The position numbers and the translations under genes were made by a program. From Collimonas humicola (lineage in GTDB: Bacteria > Pseudomonadota > Gammaproteobacteria > Burkholderiales > Burkholderiaceae_D), in NCBI RefSeq assembly GCF_018304945.1, contig NZ_JAGQEE010000005.1, positions 248,001 to 312,000 of the forward strand: 64,000 nt of DNA, in the 5' to 3' direction. Below, piece after piece: positions 30,401-38,097 of this stretch; the stretch's first letter is position 1, and each line of letters begins with the position of its first letter. A model generated the notes under the pieces. That model saw only the letters and a list, made by a program, of their open reading frames with translations. It was not told the DNA's origin and made no database searches.

Positions 30401-33400
30401 CTCGACCGCGCGTTTCTGGCCGCCGAGGCGGCCGATGGCCTGCGCGTGGTTGACGTCCAGGGCGTCGAGCGCAGTGATCTCGGCTTGAGCCTGATCGTGT
30501 ATCCCGGCAAATGCTTGACGCTCAAACTGGCCTATCAGTCGAAACAGTTCGACGACGCCTCGACGCTGCTGTTATTGCAGCGCCTGAGCCAGTTGCTGAC
30601 GAGTTTTGCCAAAGGCGGCGCACAGCCGATTTCACAGCTGTCCGTGCTGAGCGAGGCAGCGCGCCAGCGCGCCATACGGGACTGGAACGCCACCGATGCC
30701 GCCTATCCTCTCGATCGCTGCGTGTACGAATTGTTTCAGATACAGGCTGACGCGCGCGGGAGCGAAACCGCAATCGTCTCGGGAACTGAACGCTGGTCTT
30801 ATCGACAACTGGCCGAACGGGTGCAGGTGATCTCGTCATGGCTGACCGAGAGCGGGGTCGAGCCGGGCGAGCGGGTCGCACTAAGTCTGGGCAAGGAACC
30901 CGACCTGATCGCCGCCATGCTGGGCATCATGCGGGCCGGCGCCGCCTATGTACCGATGGCGCAGGATTGTCCGCCGGAGCGCGGCAGCTTCATGGCGGAG
31001 GATGCGGGCATCAAACGGCTGGTGACTCGACGCGCTCATCAGGAGCAGGCGGACGGCTGGGGCGTAATGCCCTTGTTTCTGGAAGATTGCCCGCAAAACC
31101 GGCATGCCGGGATTTCCGCGTCACGGGTGCCAGACCCTTACTCGACCGCTTACGTCATTTACACCTCGGGGACGACCGGCAAGCCCAAGGGGGTATTGGT
31201 CAGCCACCGCAACCTGGTCAATTTCTGCTGCTGGTTCGGTCAAACCGGCCTGTCGCGGGCCGGCGATGGCTTTTCGCAGTTTGCGCCGCACACCTTCGAT
31301 GCATCGGCAGGAGAGATCTTCGGCGCTTTGCTCAACGGCGCCGAGCTGCATCTGCTCAGCGGCGAACTGATTCAGGAGCCGCGCGCTCTGGCCGAGTACC
31401 TCAGCGGGCAACGGATTCGTTTCGCCGCCTTCCCGCCGCCTTACTTGCTGCAGATGGACCCCGACCTGGTGCCGCAGGGCATGAGCTTGCTCACCGCCGG
31501 TTCGGCGCCGACCCCTGAGCTGGTGCAGCGCTGGAGCAAGCACTGCCGCTACGTCAACGGTTATGGACCGACCGAGACCACCATCCTGTCCTCGGCCTGG
31601 ATGGGCGAGGATGACAATTTCGACGGCAAGCTTTCAATCGGCCGTCCGATCTCCAACACGACGATGTATGTAGTGGACAGCGTGGGCCAGTTGTGCGCAC
31701 CCGGCTTGCTTGGCGAGATATGGATTGGCGGCGAAGGCGTAGCGCAGGGCTATCTCAACCGGCCTGACCTGAGCGCTCAGCAATTCATCGCCGACCCCTG
31801 GCGGCCGGGTAGCCGGGTCTACCGTACCGGCGACCTTGGCCGCTGGCTGGACGATGGCCGCATCGAGTGCGTCGGCCGGCGAGACCGTCAGGTCAAGCTG
31901 CGTGGCTTCCGCATCGAATTGAACGAAATCGAGAACCGGATTCGCGAATATCCGGCAATCCAGGATGTCGCAGTGCTGGTGCGCGGAGACGAGGACGACA
32001 AGCGCTTGATTGCCTGGGTCGTGCAGCGCAATGAAGCCACTACAGCCACTGCGGAACCGACCGAAGCCGCTCAGTTCCTGGCGCCTCTGCGTGATTTCCT
32101 GCGACGTTCGCTGCCGGAATACATGGTGCCTCAGTACATTGTGCCGATGGACCGGCTACCGCTCACCGCCAACGGCAAGCTTGACGACAAGGCCTTGCCG
32201 CAGCCCGACCTCGGCGTCGGCCTCGAAGCGGCTTATGTTGCGCCGCGTACTGCGAACGAAACCGTATTGACCGAGATCTGGGCATCGGTGCTGAAACTGC
32301 AACCGGGACAGATCAGCGCCACCGCCAATTTCTTTGAGTTGGGCGGTCATTCGCTGTTGGCGATGCGCGCCATCACGCGCTTGCGTGAGCAGCTTGGCGT
32401 GGATCTTGGCGTGGTTGACTTGCTGGCAAGTCCGGTGCTCGCCGATCTGGCTGCGCTGGTGAAAAACTCTAGCCGCCACGCATTGCCGGCCATTGTGCCG
32501 GTCGACCGCAACGGCAGCTTGCCCTTGTCGCTGGCACAGCAACGGCTGTGGCTGCTGTCGCAGATGCCAGGCGTGAGCGAGACTTACCACGTACCCGGCG
32601 TGCTGCGTCTGCAGGGCAGACTGGATCGCACGGCGCTGCGGCGTGCGCTGGATCGGATCGTGGCCCGGCACGAGGTGCTGCGCACCCGTTTCGAGCTGGT
32701 CGATGGCGAGCCGTACCAGCGCATTGCCGCCGCCGATCAGGGTTTCGCCCTGATCGAGCACGACCTCAGCAACGAGGCCGATGCTGCGCAACGTCTATCG
32801 CTGCTGATCGAGGAGGAGAGCAGCGCAGCGTTCGATCTGGCCGCTGGTCCGCTGCTGCGCGGCCGCCTGGTGGCGCTGGGGGCGGAGGAGCATGTGTTGC
32901 TGATCACGCAACACCATATCGTGACCGACGCCTGGTCGCTGACGCTGATGGTGCGCGAGCTAAGCATTATTTATAACGCTTACCGCATTGGCGCGGAAGA
33001 TCCGCTGCCCGCGCTGTCGGTGCAGTACGCCGATTACGCGGTCTGGCAACGCCAGTGCTTATCGGGAAGCTGGCTGCAGGCACAGACCGACTACTGGCAT
33101 GGCAATCTGGCCGGCGCGCCGGCATTGCTGGAGTTGCCGACCGACAGGCCGCGTCCGGCACAGCAGAAATACGACGGCGATGTGGCGGCATTCACCTTGG
33201 ATGCGGAGCTGACGGCGGCCTTGAAAGAGCTGAGCCGCCGTCACGACACCACTTTGTTCGTGACGCTGTTGACGGGCTGGGCTATCGTGCTCAGCCGCTT
33301 GTCGGGCCAGCAGGATCTGGTGATCGGCAGCCCTGTGGCAAATCGCATGCAGGCGGAGCTGGAGCCGATGATCGGCTTCTTCGTCAACACGCTGGCGCTG

Positions 33401-36400
33401 CGGATCGATCTGTCGGGCGAGCCGACGGTGGCTGAATTGTTGCAACGGATGAAGCAACAGACGCTGGCGGCGCAACGGCATCAGCAGATGCCGTTCGCGC
33501 ACGTGGTGGAGGTGCTGCAGCCGCCGCGCAGTATGGCGCATGCGCCGATCTTCCAGGTTATGTTCAACTGGCTGAGCGAGAATGTCGCCGACGCGATCGA
33601 CCTGGATGGCTTGCGGATCGCACCGGAGAGTGCGCCGCGTGTCTTGTCCAAGTTCGATCTCACGCTCGATCTGGCCGAAGCCGACGGCTGCATCAGCGGT
33701 GTTTTGGAATACGCAACCGCGCTGTTTGAACGGGAGACGGTTGAGCGCTGGAGCGGTTATCTGGAACGCGCATTGCGGGCGATGGTGACGCAGGAGCAGC
33801 AGTGCGTGCGGCAAATGGATCTTCTGGGGGCGGAAGAAACCCGCCGCTTGCTGAGTTTCAATGACACCTATCGGCCGGACTTGATCGACCGTACCTGGCC
33901 TGAGTTATTTGCTGCCCAGGCCTTGCGCACGCCTGAGCGCATGGCGGTGCAATGCGAGACCACGCAACTGAGCTATGGCGAGTTGCACGAGCGCACATCG
34001 CGGTTGGCGACAACCTTGCGGGAGCAGGGCGTGGTGCCGGGACAGACCGTTGCCCTGCTCGATAACCGCGGCACCGATCTGCTGGTGATGATTATCGCGG
34101 TACTCAAGGCGGGCGCCGTTTATTTACCGATCGATCCGACCCATCCGACGCTGCGTTGGCTAGATATCCTGCAGGAAGCACAACCTTGCCTGCTGGTGGT
34201 CGGCGACACCCTGGCCGAGCCGCGCCGCTGGCTTGAGGATCATTGGCCGGCCGAACGTCTGCGTTCGATGGCCGAGTTGCTTGCTGTCGCGACCACGACC
34301 ACCGAGCTGCCGCCGCCAAGCCTTGACGATCTGGCCTATCTGCTTTTCACCTCGGGTTCAACAGGCAAGCCTAAAGGCGTGATGATCGAACATCGCGGCA
34401 TGATCAACAACATGCGCTCCAAGGTCGCGCCGCTGGCTATGTCGGCGGACGACGTGATCGCCCAGACTGCGCCGCAATGCTTCGACATCTCGGTGTGGCA
34501 ATTCCTCACGGGCCTGCTGCTGGGGGCGAAGGTGTTTATCGTCGCCAACGACATCACCCGCGATCCGCAAGCGCTGCTGGAATGCCTCGACCGCCAAGGT
34601 GTGACGATCTGGGAACCGGTGCCGTCGTTGATCCAGGCGACATTGCCGTACAGCCGGCCGCTGCCCCATCTGCGCTGGGTGATCTCGGTCGGCGAGGCCC
34701 TGCCGCGCGAACTGGTCGAGCGCTGGTTCGAGCAATACCCGGACTTGCCGTTGATTAATCACTACGGCCCGGCCGAATGTTCGGACGATGTCACCTTCCA
34801 TCCAATCCACGCTCCGGTTGAGCGTGTGTTGATCGGCGCGGCCCTGCCCAATGCGCAAATGCACTTGGTGGACGACCAGCTCCGGCTGCTGCCGCTAGGC
34901 GTGGTTGGCGAAATCGCTGTGTCCGGCGCAGTGGTCGGTCGAGGCTATCTCAACCGCAGCGAGGAAACCCAGGCCAAGTTTCACCTCAATCCGTATGCCC
35001 GCCATGCGACTGAACAACGCCTTTATCTGACCGGCGACCTTGGCCGTCGCCTGGCCGATGGCACGGTGGAATACGTCGGGCGCAAAGACTTCCAGGTCAA
35101 AATCCGCGGCTTCCGGATTGAGCTGGGCGAGATCGAGAGCAGCTTGGTCAATCATCCTGATGTACGTGAAGCGGTGGTGGTGGCATACGAACTGGGCTCC
35201 GGCAATCCGCAACTGGCAGCGTATGTCACGCTGAAAAGCGCCGTGGCGGTAGATGACCTGAAAGCGCATCTGCGCATAACGCTGCCGGACTACATGATCC
35301 CGGCGGCGATCATGGTGCTCGATAGCTTGCCCTTGAACGGCAATGGCAAAGTCGATCGCAAAGCGCTGCCGGCGCTCTCCGCCAGCGCATTTCAGCAAGC
35401 GGCATACGAACAACCGGAAGGCGCCGCCGAGCGACTGATTGCCACGACCTGGCAAGAATTGCTCGACGTCCCGCAAGTCGGCCGTGGCGATAATTTCTTC
35501 GATCTCGGCGGTAGCTCGATTCTGCTGGTGCGCATGCTTGGCCGCTTACGCGAACAAGGTCTGTCGTTGAGTGTCACCGATGTGTATCAGCAACGTACGC
35601 TCGCGAAGCTGGGGGCAGTGTCTTCGTTTAGCGGCCTCAGACTGGGCGACTGGCTGGAAAGCCGCCGCTGGACATACAAGAACATGGCGCTGGAGGTCGA
35701 TGGGAAGAGGGTTGCCGTGCTGCTGGTCGAGCAGGTCGAGCCGTCCAGGATAGGTGAGCTAAAAAGCAAGCTGAGTCTGATGGCAAGCGATGACCGGCCG
35801 GATTTCATCCGGATATGCGACGACGTCGAAGGTTCCGCGCTGAGGTTGGAATCCCAAGGTGCAAGCGCGCTGGGATTAAGTCCGATCAGGCCGGCGCCGA
35901 TTGCTTACGAAACGCAATTCGCCAGCTATCTCGATGCCATTGCGGCCGCGCCGCGGGAGGAAGAGTTCCCATTCAGTGCGGTGCAGCGCGGCATGCTGGA
36001 GTGGGACGAACACGATAGCTTCAGCACGATAGAGATCGCAGGCTGGCATACGGCAGAGGAACTGCAGGATGCTTTCGGACGCCTGACTCAGGAGCAGGAG
36101 TTGCTTCGCGCAGCGCCCGATTATGACCGCAGGCATTGGGCCTTGCTGGCTGAGGCGGCAATGACAGTTGCGCCGATAGTCCATATCGATTTGAAATCCG
36201 CTGGCAAGGACGAGCTGAAGCGCCAACTGGCCTCTCTCGGCAGCATCTTGCGCGATGCCAGGAAACGGACGCCGCTAGCATACACGGCGGCATGGGTATC
36301 GGCATCGGACACCCAGCATTTCCTGCTGCTGGCGCTCGATCACCTGATCTGGGACGACATGTCGCAAAGTAGCGCTCAGCGCCGCTTGACCGAACTGTTG

Positions 36401-37153
36401 AAACCCAAGTCCAAACCGATTGCGCGCTCGTATCGGGATTATTTAGGCGATGTTCAGCGCAAGTGCGACATCGCGGCTCGCGATGTCGCAGACCAGGTGC
36501 TGGGCTATGCCGAACTCTCGGCGGTCATGTCGGCAACCCGCAACGCACTTGAAGCAAGACGCCACCGGCCATTGCAAATCGTCGACTTCGAGGTGGCGCT
36601 GAATGTGCCAGGCAGAGGAGGCGAGCAGGCCTTTGAGATATTCAAGCGCTGGATCATGCAGGCCACCGGCCTGGCGCGGGTCGGCATGGTGCTGATTCAT
36701 CATGGGCGGGAACTGGGCGAGCATACGTACTTCGATCAGATTGGCTTGTTCCTGGACACGATCCCGTTCGTCATCGCGCCGGACACGCCGTTGGCGGAGA
36801 TGTCGGCCAAGGCGGCGTACTTGCAGAAGCAGGGCATTCATTACGCCAGCCTGGATGACGCAGCAAGCACTGAACGAGCGGTCGCCTTGCCTGGTTTGCT
36901 GCAAGAGATATTGTTCAATTTCCAGACCGTAGGATCGCCGCAGTCACAGCAGCGATCTACTACGGATAAGGCGCAGCATCGCAAGGAGCTTAAGGATTAC
37001 TACGGGCTGTTGTTGGAAGCCTATGTAGCAGATGGCAAGCTGTCAATTCATTGCGTTTTCAGGGGAGACGATGCGGAAATTGATAGTTTCCGACAAGTTT
37101 TCGCGGCCGATTGCCAGTCAATCGACAACACCGCAGAGATTGGAAACCTATGA
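20765..37153 (+). CDS. four-module nonribosomal peptide synthetase
   Basis: A 5462-aa NRPS; GGAG lies just before the ATG. Order with residues: half condensation domain (1-215), A1 (231-716), PCP1 (Ser763), E1 (814-1256; His952-His953); C2 (1264-1740; HHxxxDG at 1411), A2 (1741-2256), PCP2 (Ser2301), E2 (2359-2809); C3 (2836-3309), A3 (3316-3812), PCP3 (Ser3863); C4 (3909-4362; HHIVTDA), A4 (4376-4876), PCP4 (Ser4918); terminal C-like domain (5057-5412). Aligning to GrsA by eye, the ten-residue codes are DAGALAAILK (A1), DVRSFSLVEK (A2), DAGALAGILK (A3) and DIWEIVHDDK (A4). I do not assign substrates from them. Expected peptide: D, D, L, L. There is no thioesterase. The stop overlaps the ATG of the ABC ATPase gene. 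Confidence 0.97.
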   Translation: MLSGQESTAGLSMRHSGYGMELSSSLNDGMASAKYEGQRRMLECMPFPFPCNADLPLCVAAWHGVLHWLRYNDEPVMTCLLGAQAEKCWPLVTAISERTSLGELLADVRQQWVDNESDWFDLHDPNHPGMTDQLRCHAICLHGVSEEASETEFTIVHDCEAWFVDCDASRFSESYQRSVMAMWAHLVARMLESPASRLSDEHRFDGLDAYAPSQNDMTGPAKSIAGNLPGRFAAQVSAEPHKIAVIDADGALSYAELDALSERWAQALHTAGVVRGDYIGVAFDRSHRMIAAQLAVLKVGAVFVPMDAAQPATRLQAMADDAEMRVALTDASWMPLMREALPAVLCLDVASSAAASSSDLVIDPASHRPQLLDVLSTDDLAYVIFTSGSTGRPKGVKVSHGNLLNFVTHLKELMSAHEIVSQFAPATFDASVGEIHSALLNGATLVILPAELIDSPDRLQAYMSEQRVTFAAFPPQYAKYLWPEKLPQLKTLLTAGSAPDHELVRRWQPHLQYVNAYGPTETTILSTLWQASRQVEQQERLTIGFPIINTEVRVVNRFNQPLPRGAIGELLIGGAGVTHGYLKREEMTRDKFITTDLTRWYRSGDLSCFDDQNRLFFAGRVDNQIKLRGHRLEPGEVETALLTLPGIEHAAAIVVEVQAVKQLVVFCVGQPQPEEAIRAGLAEVLPAWAMPNRILWLAELPLTVNGKTDYRALQARLQQNDAPLQPVDYADELEAQVADIWRNVLQQPNISREDNFIHLGGDSLTSLAVMSALKRLGYQITSSQLLSHPCLADFTELLRHSERLMQRDYASRQGIAPLSPIQGWFFQLQMARPGAFCQALSFETEESLDAERLHRAFSRLVTYHDQLRAHFVHSVHAEMAVQEPLAWRQEVAGAALELPPIASIDVAEAELEQASEQWRDMLAAQLRIEQVPLFRIVLLKTPSRSRVVWVLHHLIVDTISHGILLDDLRHLYVSDESSLEEVLPGKSISYLDWSEKFHAHIAERPNALLDDWLPVLRAVESAQALPLVGSEAVGRSIAIGQYSLSREDTARLLGSAAACYRQSAEELLLAATYLALARSCKLERICLDLEWHGRDEAFAGSQGLDRTVGWFSSVHPLCLTVPAQPDLGAWLIELKERRAAIPQRGRDFYALRYLSRDPAVREQFDRYRSPQVLFNNFSGVVQRSHESWRTVPMTAGEMGESGASPYALSVESQILDGELQVSLSFDPAAWADGMAENLGQSLIQCLREVIDHCVVDANRRWTPSDFPFVSLTQAQADALPVAVKAIYPLTDMQHTMHRHKDTYQVHMCYRMPRALDQPAWQQAVADWIDRHDCLRTVIKEWHGGEIHQVVLTTIAAATRIHQVQPGQGAAFAEQLIGHARSKPVQLSQAPLFDLQVVDEAGDSFLAVLSIHHIIHDGWSIKLLLSDLLSTYRHFLGEDESRPNAPLANMSDIVAQQRRLLASDEWRKYWTELPWERSASQLPCVAPLNGYTNGHNSEQPGASNTRIYLSSIERELEVDVRARAAALGVTANSLWLTGYACLLRYLGGQAQVRCGVIQNGRMEEIPGFETITGCCVNTLPLVLNIEASSTPAALLASVNAQLEAMRTCAAFPLSHIHETVKSRLDDELFSNLFNIVSQRYGEHNAQLHPVLESGYESTNYRFIFGLIEQDSGAEGSGAASTVPHYGVRIGYDADLYDEASVAMWLDIYAHCMRQLIAHTDAAWSELRLLPPALKQQSVSVWNQTDHAYSDNRCMHELFAEQAARTPHAEALVCEEERLSYRELDQRSNRLAQHLRSLGVGPDVVVGLCVERSTEMVVGLLGILKAGGAYVPLDPELPPQRLAGMVADIGVNLVLTQAQQLAGPLSQVGAEVRLLRLDADWAQMAQYEATAPVTGVTPAHLIYVIFTSGSTGKPKAAMNQHGALVNYIQCLQAGHGLDATDRVLQKTPFSFDVSAREFFWPLLTGATLVMARPGGHRDPAYLSQAVREHGITALSFVPSMLQIFVDDGELHSCSSLRRMFVSGEALPGALAARFLALSKARMYNLYGPTEAAVEVSCHEVTSADGATVPIGRPHWNTRLYVLDERMEPVPAGVGGELYIGGVAVGRGYLGRPELTAERFVDSPFELGERLYRTGDLARWRADGEVEYLGRLDHQVKIRGFRIELGEIEHALSAHENVKQALVIARADGEHKQLVAYIVAKEPALEDEHANAQLIQSFREKLQAELPEYMVPAAFVLLEAVPCNANGKVDRASLPEPGPSAYVHAAYVEPGNDRERNLRAIWGDVLRTESFGVTDNFFSIGGDSILAIQVVSRAAKQGITLTPRLIIEEKTIRNLVARLVEKEESTATAAAIAESAHELQACKGEQRLLPIQIRFLQDDGVDVNHYCQYAAVNLPPQANLALLKTVLAAIVARHDVLRLKFRQTPAGWIALYRPELLSDLASVLDEMIVEVDARDTLKNSADRQARIRAEMELAQAGLDIKQGKLCRWVWLRDGDQSQLIWVMHHLIVDVVSWQVLQDDLNMALAQCSRGEPLRLAPKSSSYQEWAARLHDYAYSAPLERERSYWLQQLEAPAAGLRFDHEVDREATPEDSRDLDFPIQETTEQVVVSLSREETALLLSRASTFFEVRTHQLLIAALSRTLGGWLDADDIRIDLESHGRDDMAGEAAFEGVDLSQTVGWFTALYPVHVAGVRGDLVEHIRRTRQHLEAVPRNGIGYGVLTSLAHDEDLAAASQALGGRTSEVLFNYLGQVDPELQGGGFVSPRRTRTHALNINGMIGAGVLALHIDYSRQQFRRETMEAVAARLVRVLQDMLTCDGGGGGGGEAGPGFGAESSQFPLAGIGPTDLSALQAKYPTLQDLYPCTGMQQGLLLLADRASKDGLYLTQLRMQLEAVDPARLRQSWQELVKRTPVLRTAFVDVGQDELLQMVMAEVDLPWREADLGTADAANKVQQGLEQLLSEERSKPFDLGAAPLMRLLLARTGERQHCLIWTHHHALIDGWSMGLLVKQLFQIYAAPQTQAQSLPAPEYKNYIAWLRSQDKDAAVRYWRAYFDGLPLAASASLPLVAEPEDSAAAEQSGSGEQKAHSIELSTAATAQLRRLAQAEGVSLGTLILAAWGLLQSKYSAEPEVLFGYTTSGRPAALESIETMVGLFINSLPIRLKIVADQSLSSWLQDIQRIQLDHEDHGFLPLADIQRCSGARLGQALFNALVVVENFPLDRAFLAAEAADGLRVVDVQGVERSDLGLSLIVYPGKCLTLKLAYQSKQFDDASTLLLLQRLSQLLTSFAKGGAQPISQLSVLSEAARQRAIRDWNATDAAYPLDRCVYELFQIQADARGSETAIVSGTERWSYRQLAERVQVISSWLTESGVEPGERVALSLGKEPDLIAAMLGIMRAGAAYVPMAQDCPPERGSFMAEDAGIKRLVTRRAHQEQADGWGVMPLFLEDCPQNRHAGISASRVPDPYSTAYVIYTSGTTGKPKGVLVSHRNLVNFCCWFGQTGLSRAGDGFSQFAPHTFDASAGEIFGALLNGAELHLLSGELIQEPRALAEYLSGQRIRFAAFPPPYLLQMDPDLVPQGMSLLTAGSAPTPELVQRWSKHCRYVNGYGPTETTILSSAWMGEDDNFDGKLSIGRPISNTTMYVVDSVGQLCAPGLLGEIWIGGEGVAQGYLNRPDLSAQQFIADPWRPGSRVYRTGDLGRWLDDGRIECVGRRDRQVKLRGFRIELNEIENRIREYPAIQDVAVLVRGDEDDKRLIAWVVQRNEATTATAEPTEAAQFLAPLRDFLRRSLPEYMVPQYIVPMDRLPLTANGKLDDKALPQPDLGVGLEAAYVAPRTANETVLTEIWASVLKLQPGQISATANFFELGGHSLLAMRAITRLREQLGVDLGVVDLLASPVLADLAALVKNSSRHALPAIVPVDRNGSLPLSLAQQRLWLLSQMPGVSETYHVPGVLRLQGRLDRTALRRALDRIVARHEVLRTRFELVDGEPYQRIAAADQGFALIEHDLSNEADAAQRLSLLIEEESSAAFDLAAGPLLRGRLVALGAEEHVLLITQHHIVTDAWSLTLMVRELSIIYNAYRIGAEDPLPALSVQYADYAVWQRQCLSGSWLQAQTDYWHGNLAGAPALLELPTDRPRPAQQKYDGDVAAFTLDAELTAALKELSRRHDTTLFVTLLTGWAIVLSRLSGQQDLVIGSPVANRMQAELEPMIGFFVNTLALRIDLSGEPTVAELLQRMKQQTLAAQRHQQMPFAHVVEVLQPPRSMAHAPIFQVMFNWLSENVADAIDLDGLRIAPESAPRVLSKFDLTLDLAEADGCISGVLEYATALFERETVERWSGYLERALRAMVTQEQQCVRQMDLLGAEETRRLLSFNDTYRPDLIDRTWPELFAAQALRTPERMAVQCETTQLSYGELHERTSRLATTLREQGVVPGQTVALLDNRGTDLLVMIIAVLKAGAVYLPIDPTHPTLRWLDILQEAQPCLLVVGDTLAEPRRWLEDHWPAERLRSMAELLAVATTTTELPPPSLDDLAYLLFTSGSTGKPKGVMIEHRGMINNMRSKVAPLAMSADDVIAQTAPQCFDISVWQFLTGLLLGAKVFIVANDITRDPQALLECLDRQGVTIWEPVPSLIQATLPYSRPLPHLRWVISVGEALPRELVERWFEQYPDLPLINHYGPAECSDDVTFHPIHAPVERVLIGAALPNAQMHLVDDQLRLLPLGVVGEIAVSGAVVGRGYLNRSEETQAKFHLNPYARHATEQRLYLTGDLGRRLADGTVEYVGRKDFQVKIRGFRIELGEIESSLVNHPDVREAVVVAYELGSGNPQLAAYVTLKSAVAVDDLKAHLRITLPDYMIPAAIMVLDSLPLNGNGKVDRKALPALSASAFQQAAYEQPEGAAERLIATTWQELLDVPQVGRGDNFFDLGGSSILLVRMLGRLREQGLSLSVTDVYQQRTLAKLGAVSSFSGLRLGDWLESRRWTYKNMALEVDGKRVAVLLVEQVEPSRIGELKSKLSLMASDDRPDFIRICDDVEGSALRLESQGASALGLSPIRPAPIAYETQFASYLDAIAAAPREEEFPFSAVQRGMLEWDEHDSFSTIEIAGWHTAEELQDAFGRLTQEQELLRAAPDYDRRHWALLAEAAMTVAPIVHIDLKSAGKDELKRQLASLGSILRDARKRTPLAYTAAWVSASDTQHFLLLALDHLIWDDMSQSSAQRRLTELLKPKSKPIARSYRDYLGDVQRKCDIAARDVADQVLGYAELSAVMSATRNALEARRHRPLQIVDFEVALNVPGRGGEQAFEIFKRWIMQATGLARVGMVLIHHGRELGEHTYFDQIGLFLDTIPFVIAPDTPLAEMSAKAAYLQKQGIHYASLDDAASTERAVALPGLLQEILFNFQTVGSPQSQQRSTTDKAQHRKELKDYYGLLLEAYVADGKLSIHCVFRGDDAEIDSFRQVFAADCQSIDNTAEIGNL
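35935..37000 (+). other. terminal condensation-like domain with HxxxD retained
   Basis: After PCP4, about 355 residues keep the condensation-domain layout (FPFSAVQRGML start, FLDTIPFVI, LQEILFNFQ). The HHxxxDG box reads DHLIWDD at residues 5192-5198. The first His is Asp and the Gly is Asp, but the second His (5193) and the Asp (5197) of HxxxD remain. With no thioesterase in the locus this is the best candidate for chain release. Confidence 0.65.
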
Positions 37154-38097
37154 CCTACTCGCTGGAAATAAATGACGTCCGCAAGCGCTATGGCGATTTC
37201 GAGGCCGTCAAAGGCATGAGCTTTCGCGTAAGGAAAGGAGGCTGTTTCGGCATCCTGGGGCCCAACGGCGCCGGAAAAACTTCTTTGCTGGCGATGATCG
37301 AGGGCCTCACTTCGATTACCTCTGGCTCCATTTCCGTGCTGGGGATGGATGTCGCCACGCAGATACGCCAGGTCCAGCCGCGCATGGGGATACAGCTGCA
37401 ACAGAGCAACTACTTCCGCTTCCTGACCGTGGCGCAACTGCTGAAGTTTTATCAGGAGTTGCGGGTGGCAGGCAGCGGCAAGCGTAATGGCAGGCCGGTC
37501 GCCTGGTTGCTGGATCGGCTCGGCTTGAAAGACAAGCTCAACTTCAAGGTGGAGGAGCTCTCCGGCGGACAGAAGCAGCGGCTATCGATCGCTGTCGCGC
37601 TGCTGGACGATCCGGATGTCATCTTTCTCGATGAACCCACCTCTGCGCTCGACCCGCACAGCCGGCTCTATACCTGGGAGTTCATCGAGCAACTGAAGCA
37701 GGATCCCGACAAGACCGTCATTCTCACCACGCATTACATGGAGGAAGCCGAACGCTTGTGCGACGAGATCATGATCATGAACGACGGCAAGCTGATCGCC
37801 CAAGGCAGCCCGTCGGAACTGGTGCAATCGATGCAGGCACACCATTCCATCCAGTTCCGCTTCGCCAAGGGCAAGTTCAAGCTGGAATTCGTCAAGGACC
37901 TGGTCGGCGTCATCGACCTGCAATGGGATGACAAAACCGATTGCCTGCGCGTGCAGACCAGGGAGGTGGCGGACACGCTGCGGGAAATTCTCGCGGTAAG
38001 CGAAAACAAAAGCATTGATGTCATCAATTTCGATGTCAACCGTCCGAATCTGGAAGACGTGTTTCTGTCGCACACTGGCAAGGAAGAGCGTGTATGA
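37150..38097 (+). CDS. ABC transporter ATP-binding protein (ABC-2 exporter)
   Basis: A 315-aa protein from the ATG at 37150, which overlaps the NRPS stop. A longer frame from 37111 adds 13 residues inside the NRPS and is less likely. Walker A GPNGAGKT, signature ELSGGQKQR, Walker B VIFLDEPTSALD and switch TTHYMEEAE are all intact. The C-terminal about 80 residues form the usual accessory tail of DrrA/NodI-type ATPases. It pairs with the permease that overlaps its stop. It likely powers export of the hybrid product, giving self-protection. Co-translation with the NRPS supports a dedicated role. Confidence 0.95.
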   Translation: MTYSLEINDVRKRYGDFEAVKGMSFRVRKGGCFGILGPNGAGKTSLLAMIEGLTSITSGSISVLGMDVATQIRQVQPRMGIQLQQSNYFRFLTVAQLLKFYQELRVAGSGKRNGRPVAWLLDRLGLKDKLNFKVEELSGGQKQRLSIAVALLDDPDVIFLDEPTSALDPHSRLYTWEFIEQLKQDPDKTVILTTHYMEEAERLCDEIMIMNDGKLIAQGSPSELVQSMQAHHSIQFRFAKGKFKLEFVKDLVGVIDLQWDDKTDCLRVQTREVADTLREILAVSENKSIDVINFDVNRPNLEDVFLSHTGKEERV

